Source: Dryas octopetala (taxonomy: Eukaryota > Streptophyta > Magnoliopsida > Rosales > Rosaceae). Taken from it: a stretch of DNA of 64,000 nt. Where the stretch lies: the NCBI GenBank assembly GCA_963921425.1, contig OY992832.1, positions 16,528,835 through 16,592,834 of the forward strand, written 5' to 3'. Shown piece by piece: positions 26,645 through 37,796 of the stretch. Under the pieces are notes generated by a model, which made no database searches, was not told the origin of the DNA, and saw only the letters and a list, made by a program, of their open reading frames with translations. Within the stretch, counting starts at the first letter, position 1. Every line of letters starts with the position of its first letter. The position numbers and the translations under genes are program-made.

Positions 26645-27528
26645 ATTTTTGTGTTTATCTTTTTTATCGATAAACATATTTAATATATAGAAGTATAGAA
26701 CTGTTCTAAAGAAGTTTTTTGGTTTTTACTAAACATTGTATAATATATAAACATGTATGCATGTTGTGGCTATACATGTCATTGATCATTATGTGAGGTT
26801 CCAACTAAAAAAAAAAACTACGTGAGGTTCTATCCTGGTATTCTCCTACTGACGTCAGCGTAACTATTACCCCTAATCATGTGTATGCTCTTGTCTTTTT
26901 GCCTGCAATCATATGCCACAGACAGTGGGACAGTGGTCATCAATTTAATCTTCTTTTTCTTTTTCTCGTCCACTTTTTTTTTTTTTAACAAATATATACT
27001 GAAATTTTTTGACGTCACAATTGCATAATGGTAAACGACGAAAAAAATTATTGAAAAGTTTGCTATACTTTCTTGTTTTTCCCTTTTCGGAACAATTTGA
27101 TATGAATTTGAGAAATGGTATAATTTTGTTTTTAAAAATTTGCAGCCGCAAGTTAATAGTTGAAATAATAAGAATTAGAAAAAAAAAAAAAAAAAAAAAA
27201 CTATATTCTCGACAATGACAAGAGGCACCAGGCATCACCAAAAGTAATACACTGACTGACCAAATAATTGTTTCACCAAACTAAAGAGAATAATTTTTTT
27301 TTCTTTGAAAAAGAATTTATCAGTAAATAGCTGAATTTTATACTTATCATTACTCATACAGTGTGCAAACTTAGGTTCACCGACAACGTGTCAAAACCGA
27401 ATTCATTCTCTTCTGTCGAGCTCTATTAATGACAGCTACCCTCACTCTTTCGAAGCACCCATTTTCCTGTTCCATTGCTCAAACTGTAGCACAGGCATCA
27501 CAAACACCACAATCAGTTGCTATAGTCC
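26645..27528. other. intergenic DNA upstream of gene C
   Basis: No gene seen. An A-rich run of about 21 lies near 27180-27200. A micro-insertion with flanking direct repeats is at 26790-26830. No convincing TATA box for gene C was found. Confidence 0.5.
26790..26830 (+). mobile_element. micro-retroposon footprint: A-tail with 12-bp direct repeats
   Basis: TATGTGAGGTTC (26790-26801) and TACGTGAGGTTC (26819-26830) flank a 17-bp insert dominated by a run of 11 A. One of eight similar footprints in the window. Confidence 0.5.
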
Positions 27529-30500
27529 ATGGGCTCTGTTCAAGACCAACTCCACCAACCCATCTTACACAGCGAACCCGAACCCGAATTAGCAGCAGCA
27601 GTCTCCAGTCAATATGGCGTGGACTCTCCACTTGAGAAGGTACTCTCCGACACCCAATTGCCGTACTTTAAGAGGCTCCGCCTGGCTACATGGATCGAAC
27701 TCAAACTCCTCTTCCGCCTCGCTGCCCCAGCCGTCTTTGTTTATGTCATCAACAACGCCATGTCGCTCTCCACCCGTGTCTTCGCCGGCCACCTCGGCAA
27801 CCTTGAGCTCGCCGCTGCTTCTCTTGGCAACAGTGGCGTCCAACTCTTTGCATACGGCCTTATGGTATTGACATGTTAGACTCAATCTAATATTACCGCA
27901 CGCTTTCTAATTAATTTGACTGTATAATAAGAGAACATTTATACGATGAAGTGTCTTTAATGTTATCATTAATTCTTTTATCTCTTTAGTTATGTTTGTC
28001 TTGGTCTTGCAGTTAGGTATGGGAAGCGCGGTAGAGACTCTATGTGGGCAAGCCTACGGGGCCCAAAGGTACGACATGTTAGGCATATATCTCCAAAGAG
28101 CAACCATAGTCCTAACTCTGACTGGTCTTCCACTTCTCACTATATTTATCCTATCCAAACCAATCTTGATCCTACTCGGCGAACCAACAGAGGTGGCTTC
28201 TGCCGCCGCCGTTTTCGTTTACGGGCTCATCCCACAAATCTTCGCCTACGCCGTCAACTTCCCCATACAAAAATTTCTCCAGGCCCAGAGAATTGTGCTC
28301 CCAAGTGCCTACATATCGGCAGCTACTCTTGGGGTGCACTTATTGCTTAGCTGGGTGGCCGTGTACAAGTTGGGAATGGGGTTGATCGGTGCGTCGTTGG
28401 TTTTGAGCCTGTCCTGGTGGATCATAGTGGGGGCCCAGTTCGTTTACATCTTAATCAGCAGTCGGTGTAAGGAGACGTGGGCCGGGTTTAGTTTGCAGGC
28501 CTTCTCTGGGCTCTGGGAGTTCTTGAAATTATCGGCTGCCTCGGCGGTGATGCTGTGCTTGGAGACATGGTACTTTCAGGTGCTTGTGTTGGTTGCTGGC
28601 TTGCTGAAGAACCCTGAGCTTGCATTGAATTCCTTGTCCGTATGGTACGTAAATTAACTTAATTTGCCTAAGTCTTTAATGAAACATTATTGTGCCTAAG
28701 TTAATATCACGTGACATATTAAGGTAAAACTTATACAATTGTTAATATATAAACTTTAAATCTTTTTCTTTTAATTATATATATTATACTTTTGATAAAT
28801 TTGCAACATATGATATGCGGTATTATCATCACATGCAGTAATTTTCAACTTTATAAATGCATGCATGTATATATAAGATATACAATGGCTTCTCATTTTT
28901 ATAGTGGGTCTAACTAAAATGGGTCTGAGTGCTGTAAGAGCATCTCCAACAGATTCTTCTAACTTTAATTATTTGTATTTTTTCTATGCACTAATTATTT
29001 TTTTGGAATTAAATTATTCAAATAAAAGAAAAGAAAGTTTAATTTATTCAACTTAAAATTTATTAATAATAGGAGAGAATGTAAATTTTATAGGAATTAT
29101 AAAGAAAATTTAATGTCATTAATATTTGAAGAGAGGAAAGAGAGTTTTAGATTTGAAGAGAGATATATTGAGTTTTAAGTTGAAGATTCATTTTGAAGAG
29201 TTTCTTGGAGTCCAAAATAATGTTCTATCTCTTTAAAAATTGAAGAATTCTTCATTTAAAGAGTCTATTAAAGATACTCTAAAAATTTAAATCATATCAA
29301 CGGTTGATCATAAACAGCAGGGAGTGATTCTGCGTGAACCACATTTAGTATTATCGAATCCATATTCATAAAGAAGTAATGAATGAAGCCCAAATCAATC
29401 AAATTAATGATTACTCGTATTGGTGCACCGGACCTTCACTTATGAAAGTGGTAGGCTTGACTTGTTGACTATATTTTGACATATTCACAAAGATGAAACA
29501 CAATTATGGTATAAATGAACCCTATTATACTTGTGCATGGGCCCTCATAATAAATCACTCAAATGGGAGAGATACCTACTAACAATGGTGAATAAATGTG
29601 ATAATAAATAGTTTTTGAGTGAAAGAAGTTATCAATCAGCATTCTTATTCTCTAGTTGTTTTGTATTTTAAATTAATTTTATTTTGTACTTTTTATCTTT
29701 AAATAATAAATACATAACTAGAATAAAAAAAATAAAAATATATAAGTAGAGAATATAAATTCTAACAACATACAAAGATAGACTTCAAAATGCTTATCTT
29801 AACAAATAAGATGTGCGTATGTGAGTCACTGAGTCCACATGTACGCACTTAACAGGGTTCTAATATTGTCGGATACTATATATATGCCTCTTCACAAAAG
29901 GACATATATATCTCGGTCATCTTTCAAATTCTATATATCTGCTCGTATATATATGCCTCTTCACAAAAGGACATATATATCTCGGTCATCTTTCAAATTC
30001 TATATATCTGATAAACAATAATGTTATACTTACTATATTTTTATATCACAATTTTATACCATCTTGCATGGCATTAATATATTAGACACTAAAAATTAAA
30101 AAATAAAACCTAAAAAAGAAAAAAGAAATACTCTTTCAGTAAAGTAATGACACATCAGATAAAATACAAATGTGAAAAAAAAAATATAGGACAACTAGCA
30201 TTATTGATCTGATAAAATATAGCTTTTTGACAACGCCATGCATAGTATTCCAATATATATATCCTCCTGTGCTCAAAGTCCATGTATGTTTGGCCAAAAA
30301 AAAAAAGTCCACGTAGGGGACCATGGTCCATGATAATCACTAAATCCATTACTCAACTTGTGCACGGCCACGTGCTCCTATACTCAACGCCGTGTACAAG
30401 TTGGTAATTTAATTTTACTAATTATTAATAAATGGACCATTAATATTAATTGATTGATGGTTTGGCCTTGTGCAGCATGGCGATATCTGGATTGTTGTTC

Positions 30501-32676
30501 ATGGTTTCAGTTGGATTTAATGCAGCTGCAAGGTAATTAAGTCCACCATTTTTAATAACTAGACAAATTAATCGATCAATGCAATTAAATTCCTACTCTT
30601 AATTAGAATTTGAATTGAAAATTGAAATTACGTACATGAATAATGCAGTGTGAGAGTAAGCAATGAACTGGGTGCTGGGAATCCAAAGTCAGCAGCATTC
30701 TCGGTTCTAGTAGTAACTTTGGTGTCCTTAACAATCGCTGCAGTGGAAGCTGTGGTTGTGATGTCCCTACGTGATGTGATCAGCTATGCCTTCACTGAAG
30801 GTGAGACTGTGGCCAATGCTGTCTCCCACCTCTGCCCTTACTTGGCTGTCACTTTACTCCTTAATGGCATTCAACCAGTCCTCTCCGGTATGTACTTACA
30901 ACTTTTATCTATCCTTTTTTTTTTTTTTTTTGGGTCTAAAAACTACTTTTATCTATGAATTGATCGATGGAAAATGATTAATGACACAATATTTTGTATA
31001 CAAGTTTTTAATTAGGCTTATTTTGTATAGAATTTCAACGATCCGAACAGTTTATTTTTTAGGTTTTTATTAAAAAATTATTCATATAAAAAATTAGATA
31101 AATCATAAACTATATACCTACAAAGATTAAATGGTTAACATTTCAAATGTTTATTTTGTTGACCATTTAATCTTTGTAAGTAAATAATTTTCGATTTACT
31201 TAATTTTTTACAAAGATAATTTTTTAATAGAGACCTAAAAATTTGAATTATTGAAATTCTATATGAAATGAATCCGATTAAACACTTGTGTCAAAATTTT
31301 TATAAAAAATATGGTGCCATAATCCACCCCTGGATCAATTATGTTGAAGATCAACAATTTGTGGTATATAGCTAGCTGTCTGTCTCCAGGTTCACGTACT
31401 TTTTAGATATTTTTGTTCAGAATTAATGGGTTCACTTTTTAGATATTTTTTGTGGAAATGGTACTTGCTTGTCTATGCTTCAATCTTTTAAATAGTAAGT
31501 TAAAAATTAAAAATTTCACATTTAAAATATTATAATTAATTGTCGTTTGCCTCTCAAGATGTGAACTATATATACATATATAGCTGTCTTATAAATTGTT
31601 CGTCTCCATTTGCTTATCATATACAGCTAGCTAAAATTGACTGATATTCTTTGGTCAGTTCAATCTCAACCCTCTTCGAATCTTCTTTTCTTTCGGGTGA
31701 AGAACTTATCTGATATATATAATCGCTAGATTAATGGAACATTTAGAAAGACAAAACACTAACTGGTCGATCATATATATGCAATATTATTGTTTAGCCA
31801 ATTGAACACTAGTTTTTGTCTCCTTGTAATAATTAAATTCATATTTAATTATAATGGCATGTAGGGGTGGCTGTTGGATGTGGATGGCAAGCATTTGTGG
31901 CATATGTGAATGTAGGATGTTATTACGTGGTCGGAATCCCATTAGGCTGTGTTCTCGGATTTAAGTTCGACTTTGGTGCTGAGGTATGTATTATTATTAT
32001 TATTAATTCTTACAAGTTCTCAATTAATTAAATTAAGCGCAAATATCAAACTCTTTTAATTAATTTAACCAAGAAAATGATAATTGGAAATTGGTATACA
32101 GGGAATATGGTCAGGGATGATAGGAGGAACAATGATGCAGACCTTAATCTTGTTGTGGGTAACATTCCGTACAGACTGGAATAAAGAGGTAACTTTTTGG
32201 TTATATTGAAAGGAATCAAACTCTAAACTTATCCTAATATCATCAACTATTACCCCATCCATCTTTACCACTTAAAGTAGGTTTCAATGAATATATGTGC
32301 TTAATTTCTTTTACATTGTTTAATTTTTAGCATTTAAATACTTGTACATGTTCAGCAAAAATCTGATACCAATACATAGACAAAACTTTCCTCAATCTAA
32401 GAAGGCCAACAATGGCCCACTCTTAAAATAGTAGCTCCCAGCCATATATAGCCTTGGACAATCCGCAATGAACAACTGGCCCTCTCTTTACAACTAACAA
32501 CGAACAAGTTACAACTGCTAGTCCTACATGGGATCCCATATCTTTGGGCTCATACTATTGGGCTTTAAGCCCATTAATTAAGGACCTCACAACTTATTTG
32601 GAGTTTTCAGGTGGACAAGGCAAGAAAGCGTATGGAAAAATGGGATGACAAGAAGCAGCCTCTTCTCAAAAGCTGA
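27529..32676 (+). CDS. DTX40-like: MATE (DETOXIFICATION 40-like) efflux transporter, gene C
   Basis: Exons: 27529-27864, 28013-28644, 30476-30532, 30649-30887, 31865-31983, 32102-32188, 32611-32676, giving 511 aa with the same phases and exon 2-6 lengths as genes A and B. The first ATG ([20 protein letters not shown]) begins a short acidic cytosolic N-tail. Then come [20 protein letters not shown] (helix 1), [76 protein letters not shown] and FRTDWNKE. The ending [14 protein letters not shown] matches family tails. [12 protein letters not shown] follows the DTX40 consensus more closely than the GHPKSA of genes A and B, so C may be the more conserved member. It is intact. Introns 2 and 4 carry MITEs. 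The pseudogene next door derives from this gene or its twin. Confidence 0.93.
28938..29279. mobile_element. Harbinger-like MITE in intron 2 of gene C
   Basis: The left end GAGCATCTCCAACAGATTC is mirrored by a right end whose reverse reads GAGTATCTTTAATAGACTC. TAA flanks both ends (28935-28937 and 29280-29282), matching the 3-bp TWA duplication of PIF/Harbinger elements. It is 342 bp, AT-rich and non-coding. Confidence 0.65.
29875..30010 (+). repeat. 69-bp tandem duplication in intron 2 of gene C
   Basis: Two copies spaced 69 bp apart, each containing GCCTCTTCACAAAAGGACAT and CTCGGTCATCTTTCAAATTC (GCCTC at 29886 and 29955), essentially identical. The duplication is therefore recent. Confidence 0.9.
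30016..30206 (+). mobile_element. MITE, family M1, copy 3 (intron 2 of gene C)
   Basis: Same family and orientation as 9873-10060. The outermost 8 bases CAATAATG are perfectly inverted at the right end (CATTATTG). The shared interior includes GACACTAAAAATTAAAAAAT. Confidence 0.8.
30275..30315 (+). mobile_element. micro-retroposon footprint: TGTTTGGCC plus A-tail
   Basis: AAAGTCCATGTA (30275-30286) and AAAGTCCACGTA (30304-30315) flank a 17-bp insert, TGTTTGGCC followed by A. It lies in intron 2 of gene C. Confidence 0.55.
31000..31292. mobile_element. foldback MITE in intron 4 of gene C
   Basis: Two arms of about 140 bp in inverted orientation: the left arm includes AAAGATTAAATGGTTAACA and TATAGAATTTCAACGAT; the right arm, reversed, includes AAAGATTAAATGGTCAACA and TATAGAATTTCAATAAT. 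The ends read ACAAGTTTTTAATTAG and, reversed, ACAAGTGTTTAATCGG. The arms are nearly self-complementary at the centre. The target duplication was not resolved. Confidence 0.7.
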
Positions 32677-32717
32677 TCGATATACAGTATGCTGAAATTA
32701 AAATCACTACTTTTTCT

Positions 32718-32881
32718 CATGATTTGGATCTTGGATGTCATCTTTTTGTGACCCCCCCTCCCTCCATTGCTAGTCTGGTGTTGGCTGATGGTCTGGGTCT
32801 TGGGAGACCCCGGTTAGTTAAAGGCTAGTTTGTTGTGTTGTTTGGGCTTTGGCCTGCCTTTTTACCAAAAAAAAAAAAAAA
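32718..32881 (+). mobile_element. poly-A-tailed retroposon with target-site duplication
   Basis: A 164-bp insert ending in a run of 15 A is flanked by TCACTACTTTTTCT (within 32700-32717, and again at 32882-32895), with further A residues making the repeat longer. A poly-A tail plus a long direct repeat indicates LINE-driven target-primed integration of a SINE or a 5'-truncated LINE. It lies in the 3' flank of gene C; the homologous flank of the pseudogene lacks it. Confidence 0.8.
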
Positions 32882-33352
32882 TCACTACTTTTTCTAGTAG
32901 GCTGTCAGCAACCGGCCTAAGAATTGCTAGCGGGAGGACCTTCATCAGTTGCTGAAGCTAAAAAGCCACAAGCACTTTTCCAACAATAACTGCAGGTTTC
33001 TGAACACTCGGGACAGCGGACACCACCTATACTTTGTACCAAATTAATTAATTCGGATCACTTTGTGATCATGTTTGTCACCTCATACTGAATATTTATC
33101 CATCAAATTCAAAGCTAGCTAAGCTATTAAAATTGCCATTCAAAAAATTAACATCTTACAATTAATAATTAATCTATTTCCTTTCTTGATTTTGTTTTGG
33201 AAATTCAAATTCATTAGAAAGGAAAAAAGAAATACAGAACACAAACAGCAAAGCCAAGGACGCAAGGCCACAAACCAGGAAAATAAATCACAATCAATCT
33301 TCTTTTCTTATTAAATGATATTGACAAATCACAATCAATATTAATTGTAGAC
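32882..33352. other. intergenic DNA between gene C and the DTX40 pseudogene
   Basis: Downstream flank of gene C, partly homologous to the flank after the pseudogene's exon 7 (36728-36950), for example the shared GATCATGTTT and GTACCAATTTAATTAAT-like blocks. No further gene seen. Confidence 0.55.
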
Positions 33353-33410
33353 GAATCCAAATCCAAATCCGAAACCGAACCCGAACCCGAACCCGAACCC
33401 GAACCCGAAT
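33353..33410 (+). repeat. hexanucleotide CCGAAC repeat
   Basis: About nine imperfect 6-bp units. Gene C has only two full units at the homologous site (the Glu-Pro repeat EPEPE of its N-terminus), so the tract has expanded in the pseudogene. Confidence 0.85.
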
Positions 33411-33708
33411 CAGCAGCAACAGCCTAGCTCCAGTAATAGGCAAAATGGGGTGGAGGACTCTCCGACACCCAATGGCCACATTGACCGAACTCAAGCTCCT
33501 CTTCCGCTTTGCAGCCCCAGCCGTATTCGTCTATGTCATCAACTTTGCCATGTCGCTTTCCACCCGCGTCTTCGCCGGCGACCTCTCTCGGCCGCACCTT
33601 CCAAATCTTTGCCTATGGCCTCATGGTAACGTCGATAAATATAAATGTTTACTTTTAGTTCAAGCTATATAAATCTAGCATCCATGCATGCATTGTTTGA
33701 TTTTTACC

Positions 33709-33751
33709 ATTTAAATACTTTTTTTTTTTTGGTCAGGATTTATTTAAATAC
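33709..33751 (-). mobile_element. micro-retroposon footprint (antisense) in the pseudogene
   Basis: ATTTAAATAC at 33709-33718 and 33742-33751 flank about 23 bp: a T-run then GGTCAGG, the reverse of CCTGACC plus A-tail. Gene C intron 6 holds the same site with a single ATTTAAATAC (near 32332), so it serves as the empty site. Confidence 0.65.
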
Positions 33752-34337
33752 AAAATCCTATATTCCTATTACATGTTCTATTTTTGTACGTCAGAAATAC
33801 TTCTACAGTTCTACTTGTTCATCAGCAAAAATCTGATGCCACAGAGGAAAGTTTTCTCAGTTTTAATTATAAGAAGGCCAACACTGTCCCATAGAAGGCC
33901 GGCCCACTCATAATATAGGATCCACTGAGTTCTTGACTCTTTATTGGGCTTGAATCCGGCCCATTTCAGATGTCGCTTAATTGACTAGTTGGATTTTTTT
34001 TTTGTCCTTTAATTTCTAGGCTAAAATTACTAATTTACTTAGGACTAGGTTGGTTTGACCGAAAATCGAAATCGGACCCGAAACTGGCCCAATCAATGTC
34101 GAGAATAACCGTATCAGAATATCGGTTTGCCAATCGAACTATTATGTCCGGTTTCGGTTCTCAGATCCTAGAACCATCGGTTTACTGAACCGGACCGAGT
34201 ATATATAACATTTAATTTAAATATTACATTTTTATACAGTTCTATACTTCTATACGATAAGATATATTTCTATAATACATTTATATACATGTCTATAAAC
34301 CCTAAACCCTATAATTAATAATTTATATAATACATTT

Positions 34338-34878
34338 GAGGAAATTACATATTTAGTCTACTTATTTTATACCTAGTTCAATTTTGGTCCACAATCTTTT
34401 TTAAGTTCTGTTTTGGTCCACTAATTGTTTAATAAAGGTCTAGATTTGTTTTTTCAAATTTGGCCTGCCTTTTATCCTATCAAATCTCACATAAATTCAA
34501 CAAACATATACTTATTTTAAAGCTATGCATTTCTTCTTTACAAAACTATATAAAGATCATTTAAATTGGAGTTCTAAAACTCAAGATAATTTACCCCAAA
34601 GTAGGGTACCCGAAACTGCCAATTTTTCGAACTTCACCCAATCTCAATTCTCTTATATTATAATACTCCAAATTTGTTTTTATGACTAAGAAATGATGAA
34701 ATATAACTTATACTTCAATTATAATTGAAGAAAATACAACTCAAAGGATTTAAAGTCACAAATCTAGACCTTTATTGAACAAATGAAACAATTAGTGAAC
34801 TAAAACAGAACTTAAAAAAGATCGTGGACCAAAATTGAACTAGATATAAAATAAGTGGACCTAATCTATAATTTATAC
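34338..34878. mobile_element. foldback MULE-type MITE nested in the hAT-like element
   Basis: TAATACATTT occurs on both sides (34328-34337 and 34879-34888), a 10-bp duplication of Mutator type. Arms of more than 100 bp are inverted: the left arm contains CTAGTTCAATTTTGGTCCAC; the right arm, reversed, contains the same. It is 541 bp and non-coding. Confidence 0.78.
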
Positions 34879-35144
34879 TAATACATTTCTATATAAAAAG
34901 TTAAAAACTAAAAAAAAATACCCTAAACAGCTAAACCCTAATATTATACCATATCCTAAACAATTTATATCATATAACTATAAACTAAATTCTAAATCCT
35001 ATATCCTATTCCTATATCCCATACCCTAAACCTTATTGTGTAATTTTAAATTTTTAAATCCTATACCTTATAGGGCTTATATGCTATACCGATATACCAT
35101 GCATATACCCTAGGACTATAATTGATAATAATTTAATAATTAAT

Positions 35145-35375
35145 AGTTGGTATATAACTAATAACTATAGTCTATAAAAATGTTTAGTACGTATGGTATA
35201 ATATGATATAGTTTATAACTAATAACTAGAGTCTATATAAATGTTTAGTCTATAACTAATAATTATAGTCTATAGAAATGTTTAGCATCGATAATAATTC
35301 AATAATTCATAGTTAGTATATAACTAATAACTATATATAGTCTATATAAATGTTTTATATAAATTATAGATATGT
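35145..35375. repeat. degenerate minisatellite of about 40 bp
   Basis: At least four units built on TATAACTAATAACTATAGTC followed by TATANAAATGTTTA. Inside the hAT-like element. Confidence 0.65.
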
Positions 35376-36727
35376 ATAGAAAAGTATTTTAAATTTAGGG
35401 TATAGAAATGTATTATATAAATTATAAAATATGTTTTAAAACATATGTAATATATTAAAAACTTAAAAAGTAAAAACTCCAAACTCTAAACTCCAAACCC
35501 CAAACTATACCTACATTTAAAAATAAAAAATAAAATATTATGATTAAGAGGAATGATAAATAATTTTTTGTATTATGTACAATTAGTTTTTATATTATTA
35601 TTTATTAGTTAGAAGTTAAAAGTTAAAATTAAAACAACCAAACCCTAAAACACAATCCAAAGCTTAAAAGTTAAAAGTTTTAACTTAAAACAACCAAACT
35701 CACTAAAAGTCCAAAACACAAACTCAGCCGCCCACCTCTCTCTCTCTTCTCCCTCTCTGTGATCACTCCTTCTCCTTCCTCTCTGCGATCACAAAATCTT
35801 ACTCAGCCGCCTATCTCTATCTCTCTCACTTATTCTCTCTCTCCTCCCTCTTTGCGATCACTCTTTCTCCTCCTCTTTGCGCTCCTTTTCTGATCGATGT
35901 CGCCGCTCGCTTATGTTGCATCTCCCTCACCGTCGCCGATCAAGGCCTAGTCCGAACCGTGCCGATCGACTGATTGAGTATGCCAGTCCAATCGAGTGCC
36001 GGTTTACTGACATACCAGTACCGGACTCGGTAACCAAAAGGGGCAACCAAGGGGTTCGGTCGGTACACCGGTTTGGGGTTCCCGGTTCGGTAACCGTACC
36101 GAACCACCCCTAAATTTACTTACCTAGCAAGACAGTCGGTTGCATTATTAAATTTCAGGACAAAAATTACTGTCAAGCACTCGACAACTGCATATGCATT
36201 TTTTAACTATAAATTTGCAATTTTTTGCATCTGCAATTACAAAATTGTAGATACATTATATATTATGAGTATAAAAGTATCAACTTTAAATCTTCAACCA
36301 ATAAATTTCGTAAAACATACTTAAACACACTATATAAAAACCTAATCAATTCCACAATCATTAAGAAATTCAAGTAAAAAATCAAGAAAAAAAATCACGT
36401 GGTAACTATAAGATACAAATGCAGCTGTTGAGCGCTTGGTGGTCTAAGTTACATTGACGAACACGGTTAATGCGTATAGATTTTTCTTTAACTTACTTAT
36501 GTTATTGACTATATTTATGACTAAATTTTTTAATTATCTAGTAACAGGAGATGATAAAACTTTTCTTTTTCATAGTTCACTAGTTGGAGGCTTGGAGCTA
36601 GTAATAATTTACTATTACATGCATCTCAAAGAGGCATATCGATCTGGGCACTGAGTTTTCAGGTGGACACGGCTAGCGTTTGGAAAAATGGGATGACAAG
36701 AAGCAGCCTTTTCTCAAGACCTGATCG

Positions 36728-37686
36728 ATATATGCTGAAATTAAAATCCCTACTTGTTTTAGTATATGCAGGCTGAGGATATAAAAACTTTCAAGCCACA
36801 ACACAGACGTACGTTTTCAACACTAACAGGCTGCTCCATTGCTTGGGACACCAACTCTACGTACTATGTACCAATTTAATTAATCATCAGATCATTATTT
36901 ATGATCATGTTTCGTCATCTCATATATTGGATCTTAATTTAACTCCCCATGCCATTACAATAATCTTGGCAGCTTAATTACGAAGAAGTTTATTAGTTGA
37001 CGAAAGTTGTACATATAAATTATTAAGCTTATTAAAGATCCCAAATTTGACTTATCCACAGCTATAGGTCAGACAGAGACCACGCGCTGAACACGTGATC
37101 GTCATGACAATCAATCACCTTGAAAGCAGTGAAGTTTAAGAGCCAAATTTGGCTCGGATCATGTGGTACCTAGTTAATATACACTTGCCTAGCTAGCCTC
37201 TTTAGTCCTTAATTATAATATATAGTGGTGCCAATGTGCCATGCATGAAATGAAAGGACTAACTGAGACGAAGTCACAAAGTCCTACGTGCAATGCATGA
37301 AACGACATGAGACAAATTGTGCCAAGCATGAACTCAGCCTCTTCCAACTAATCAATTATCTTAAGGGCAACGCTACTAGAGTGACCTAATGACATGTCAA
37401 TTAAAATCATTAATATTTTTTAATTAAATTCATTATTTCTTTTTGGAAAAAAATAATTCATTATTTCTTGCCACATCAGTTTTTACAAATACTGTTTTAA
37501 CCTTCATTATAAATTTTACAAAATTTAAATTAAACAAAAATAAAAATATCCAAGCCATAAATTGTTCTAACCCCTAAAAACTCATAACATCGTAATCTCT
37601 TCCATGGTGGCAATTGTTGGCATCCTTTTTTTTTTTTGGGCCAGGAATGCTTTCCATTAAAACAAAAGCCACAAAGGTATATAGAA
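36728..37686. other. intergenic DNA after the pseudogene
   Basis: The first 200 bp continue the homology with the flank of gene C. The rest is AT-rich, with a micro-insertion at 37427-37468 and, at about 37628-37680, a T-run followed by GGGCCAGGAATGCTTTCC, which reads in reverse as a LINE-like 3' end with A-tail. Confidence 0.5.
37427..37468 (+). mobile_element. micro-retroposon footprint
   Basis: Perfect 14-bp repeats AATTCATTATTTCT (37427-37440 and 37455-37468) flank a 14-bp insert, TTTTGG plus A-run and T. Confidence 0.55.
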
Positions 37687-37791
37687 CACTACAAGAAAAG
37701 GGCAATAAGCACTAATTTCTTTAAGTAAATGCCCAACCATTGCTATTGAGTATTTTTTCAGTCAAAATACACTATTGGTGGTTTGACTTTA
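37687..37791 (+). mobile_element. single CACTA-type end
   Basis: CACTACAAGAAAAGGGCAAT is the classic terminal sequence of plant CACTA elements. I found no inverted partner further right, so the element is truncated or its other end lies beyond what I can match. The solo LTR at 37797 is inserted just inside it. Confidence 0.55.
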
Positions 37792-37796
37792 CAAAG

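Larger units (their letters stand above)
34040..36112. mobile_element. non-autonomous hAT-like element inside the MATE pseudogene
   Basis: AATTTACT flanks both ends (34032-34039 and 36113-36120), the 8-bp duplication of hAT elements. The left end TAGGACTAGGTTGGTTTGACC pairs imperfectly with the reversed right end TAGGGGTGGTTCGGTACGG; GGTTCGG/CCGAAC-type subterminal motifs are frequent. The interior has no transposase. It contains a nested foldback MITE (34338-34878), a repeat of about 40 bp (35145-35375) and a CT-rich, leader-like segment before 35877. Confidence 0.72.
33353..36727 (+). pseudogene. DTX40-like MATE pseudogene, exons 2-6 deleted
   Basis: 33353-33625 matches exon 1 of gene C ([20 protein letters not shown], then [14 protein letters not shown]). 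It has a CCGAAC repeat expansion at its front, an in-frame TAG soon after, and three internal deletions, one removing most of the [12 protein letters not shown] segment. The GT donor is kept at 33626. About 65 bp further on, the sequence switches to the homologue of gene C intron 6 (shared AGCAAAAATCTGAT and AAGAAGGCCAACA). A degenerate exon 7 with a frameshift lies at 36661-36727 (GGGATGACAAGAAGCAGCC shared with gene C), followed by homologous 3' flank. Exons 2-6 are gone, and a 2-kb hAT-like element separates the two remnants. It cannot encode a transporter. Confidence 0.88.
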
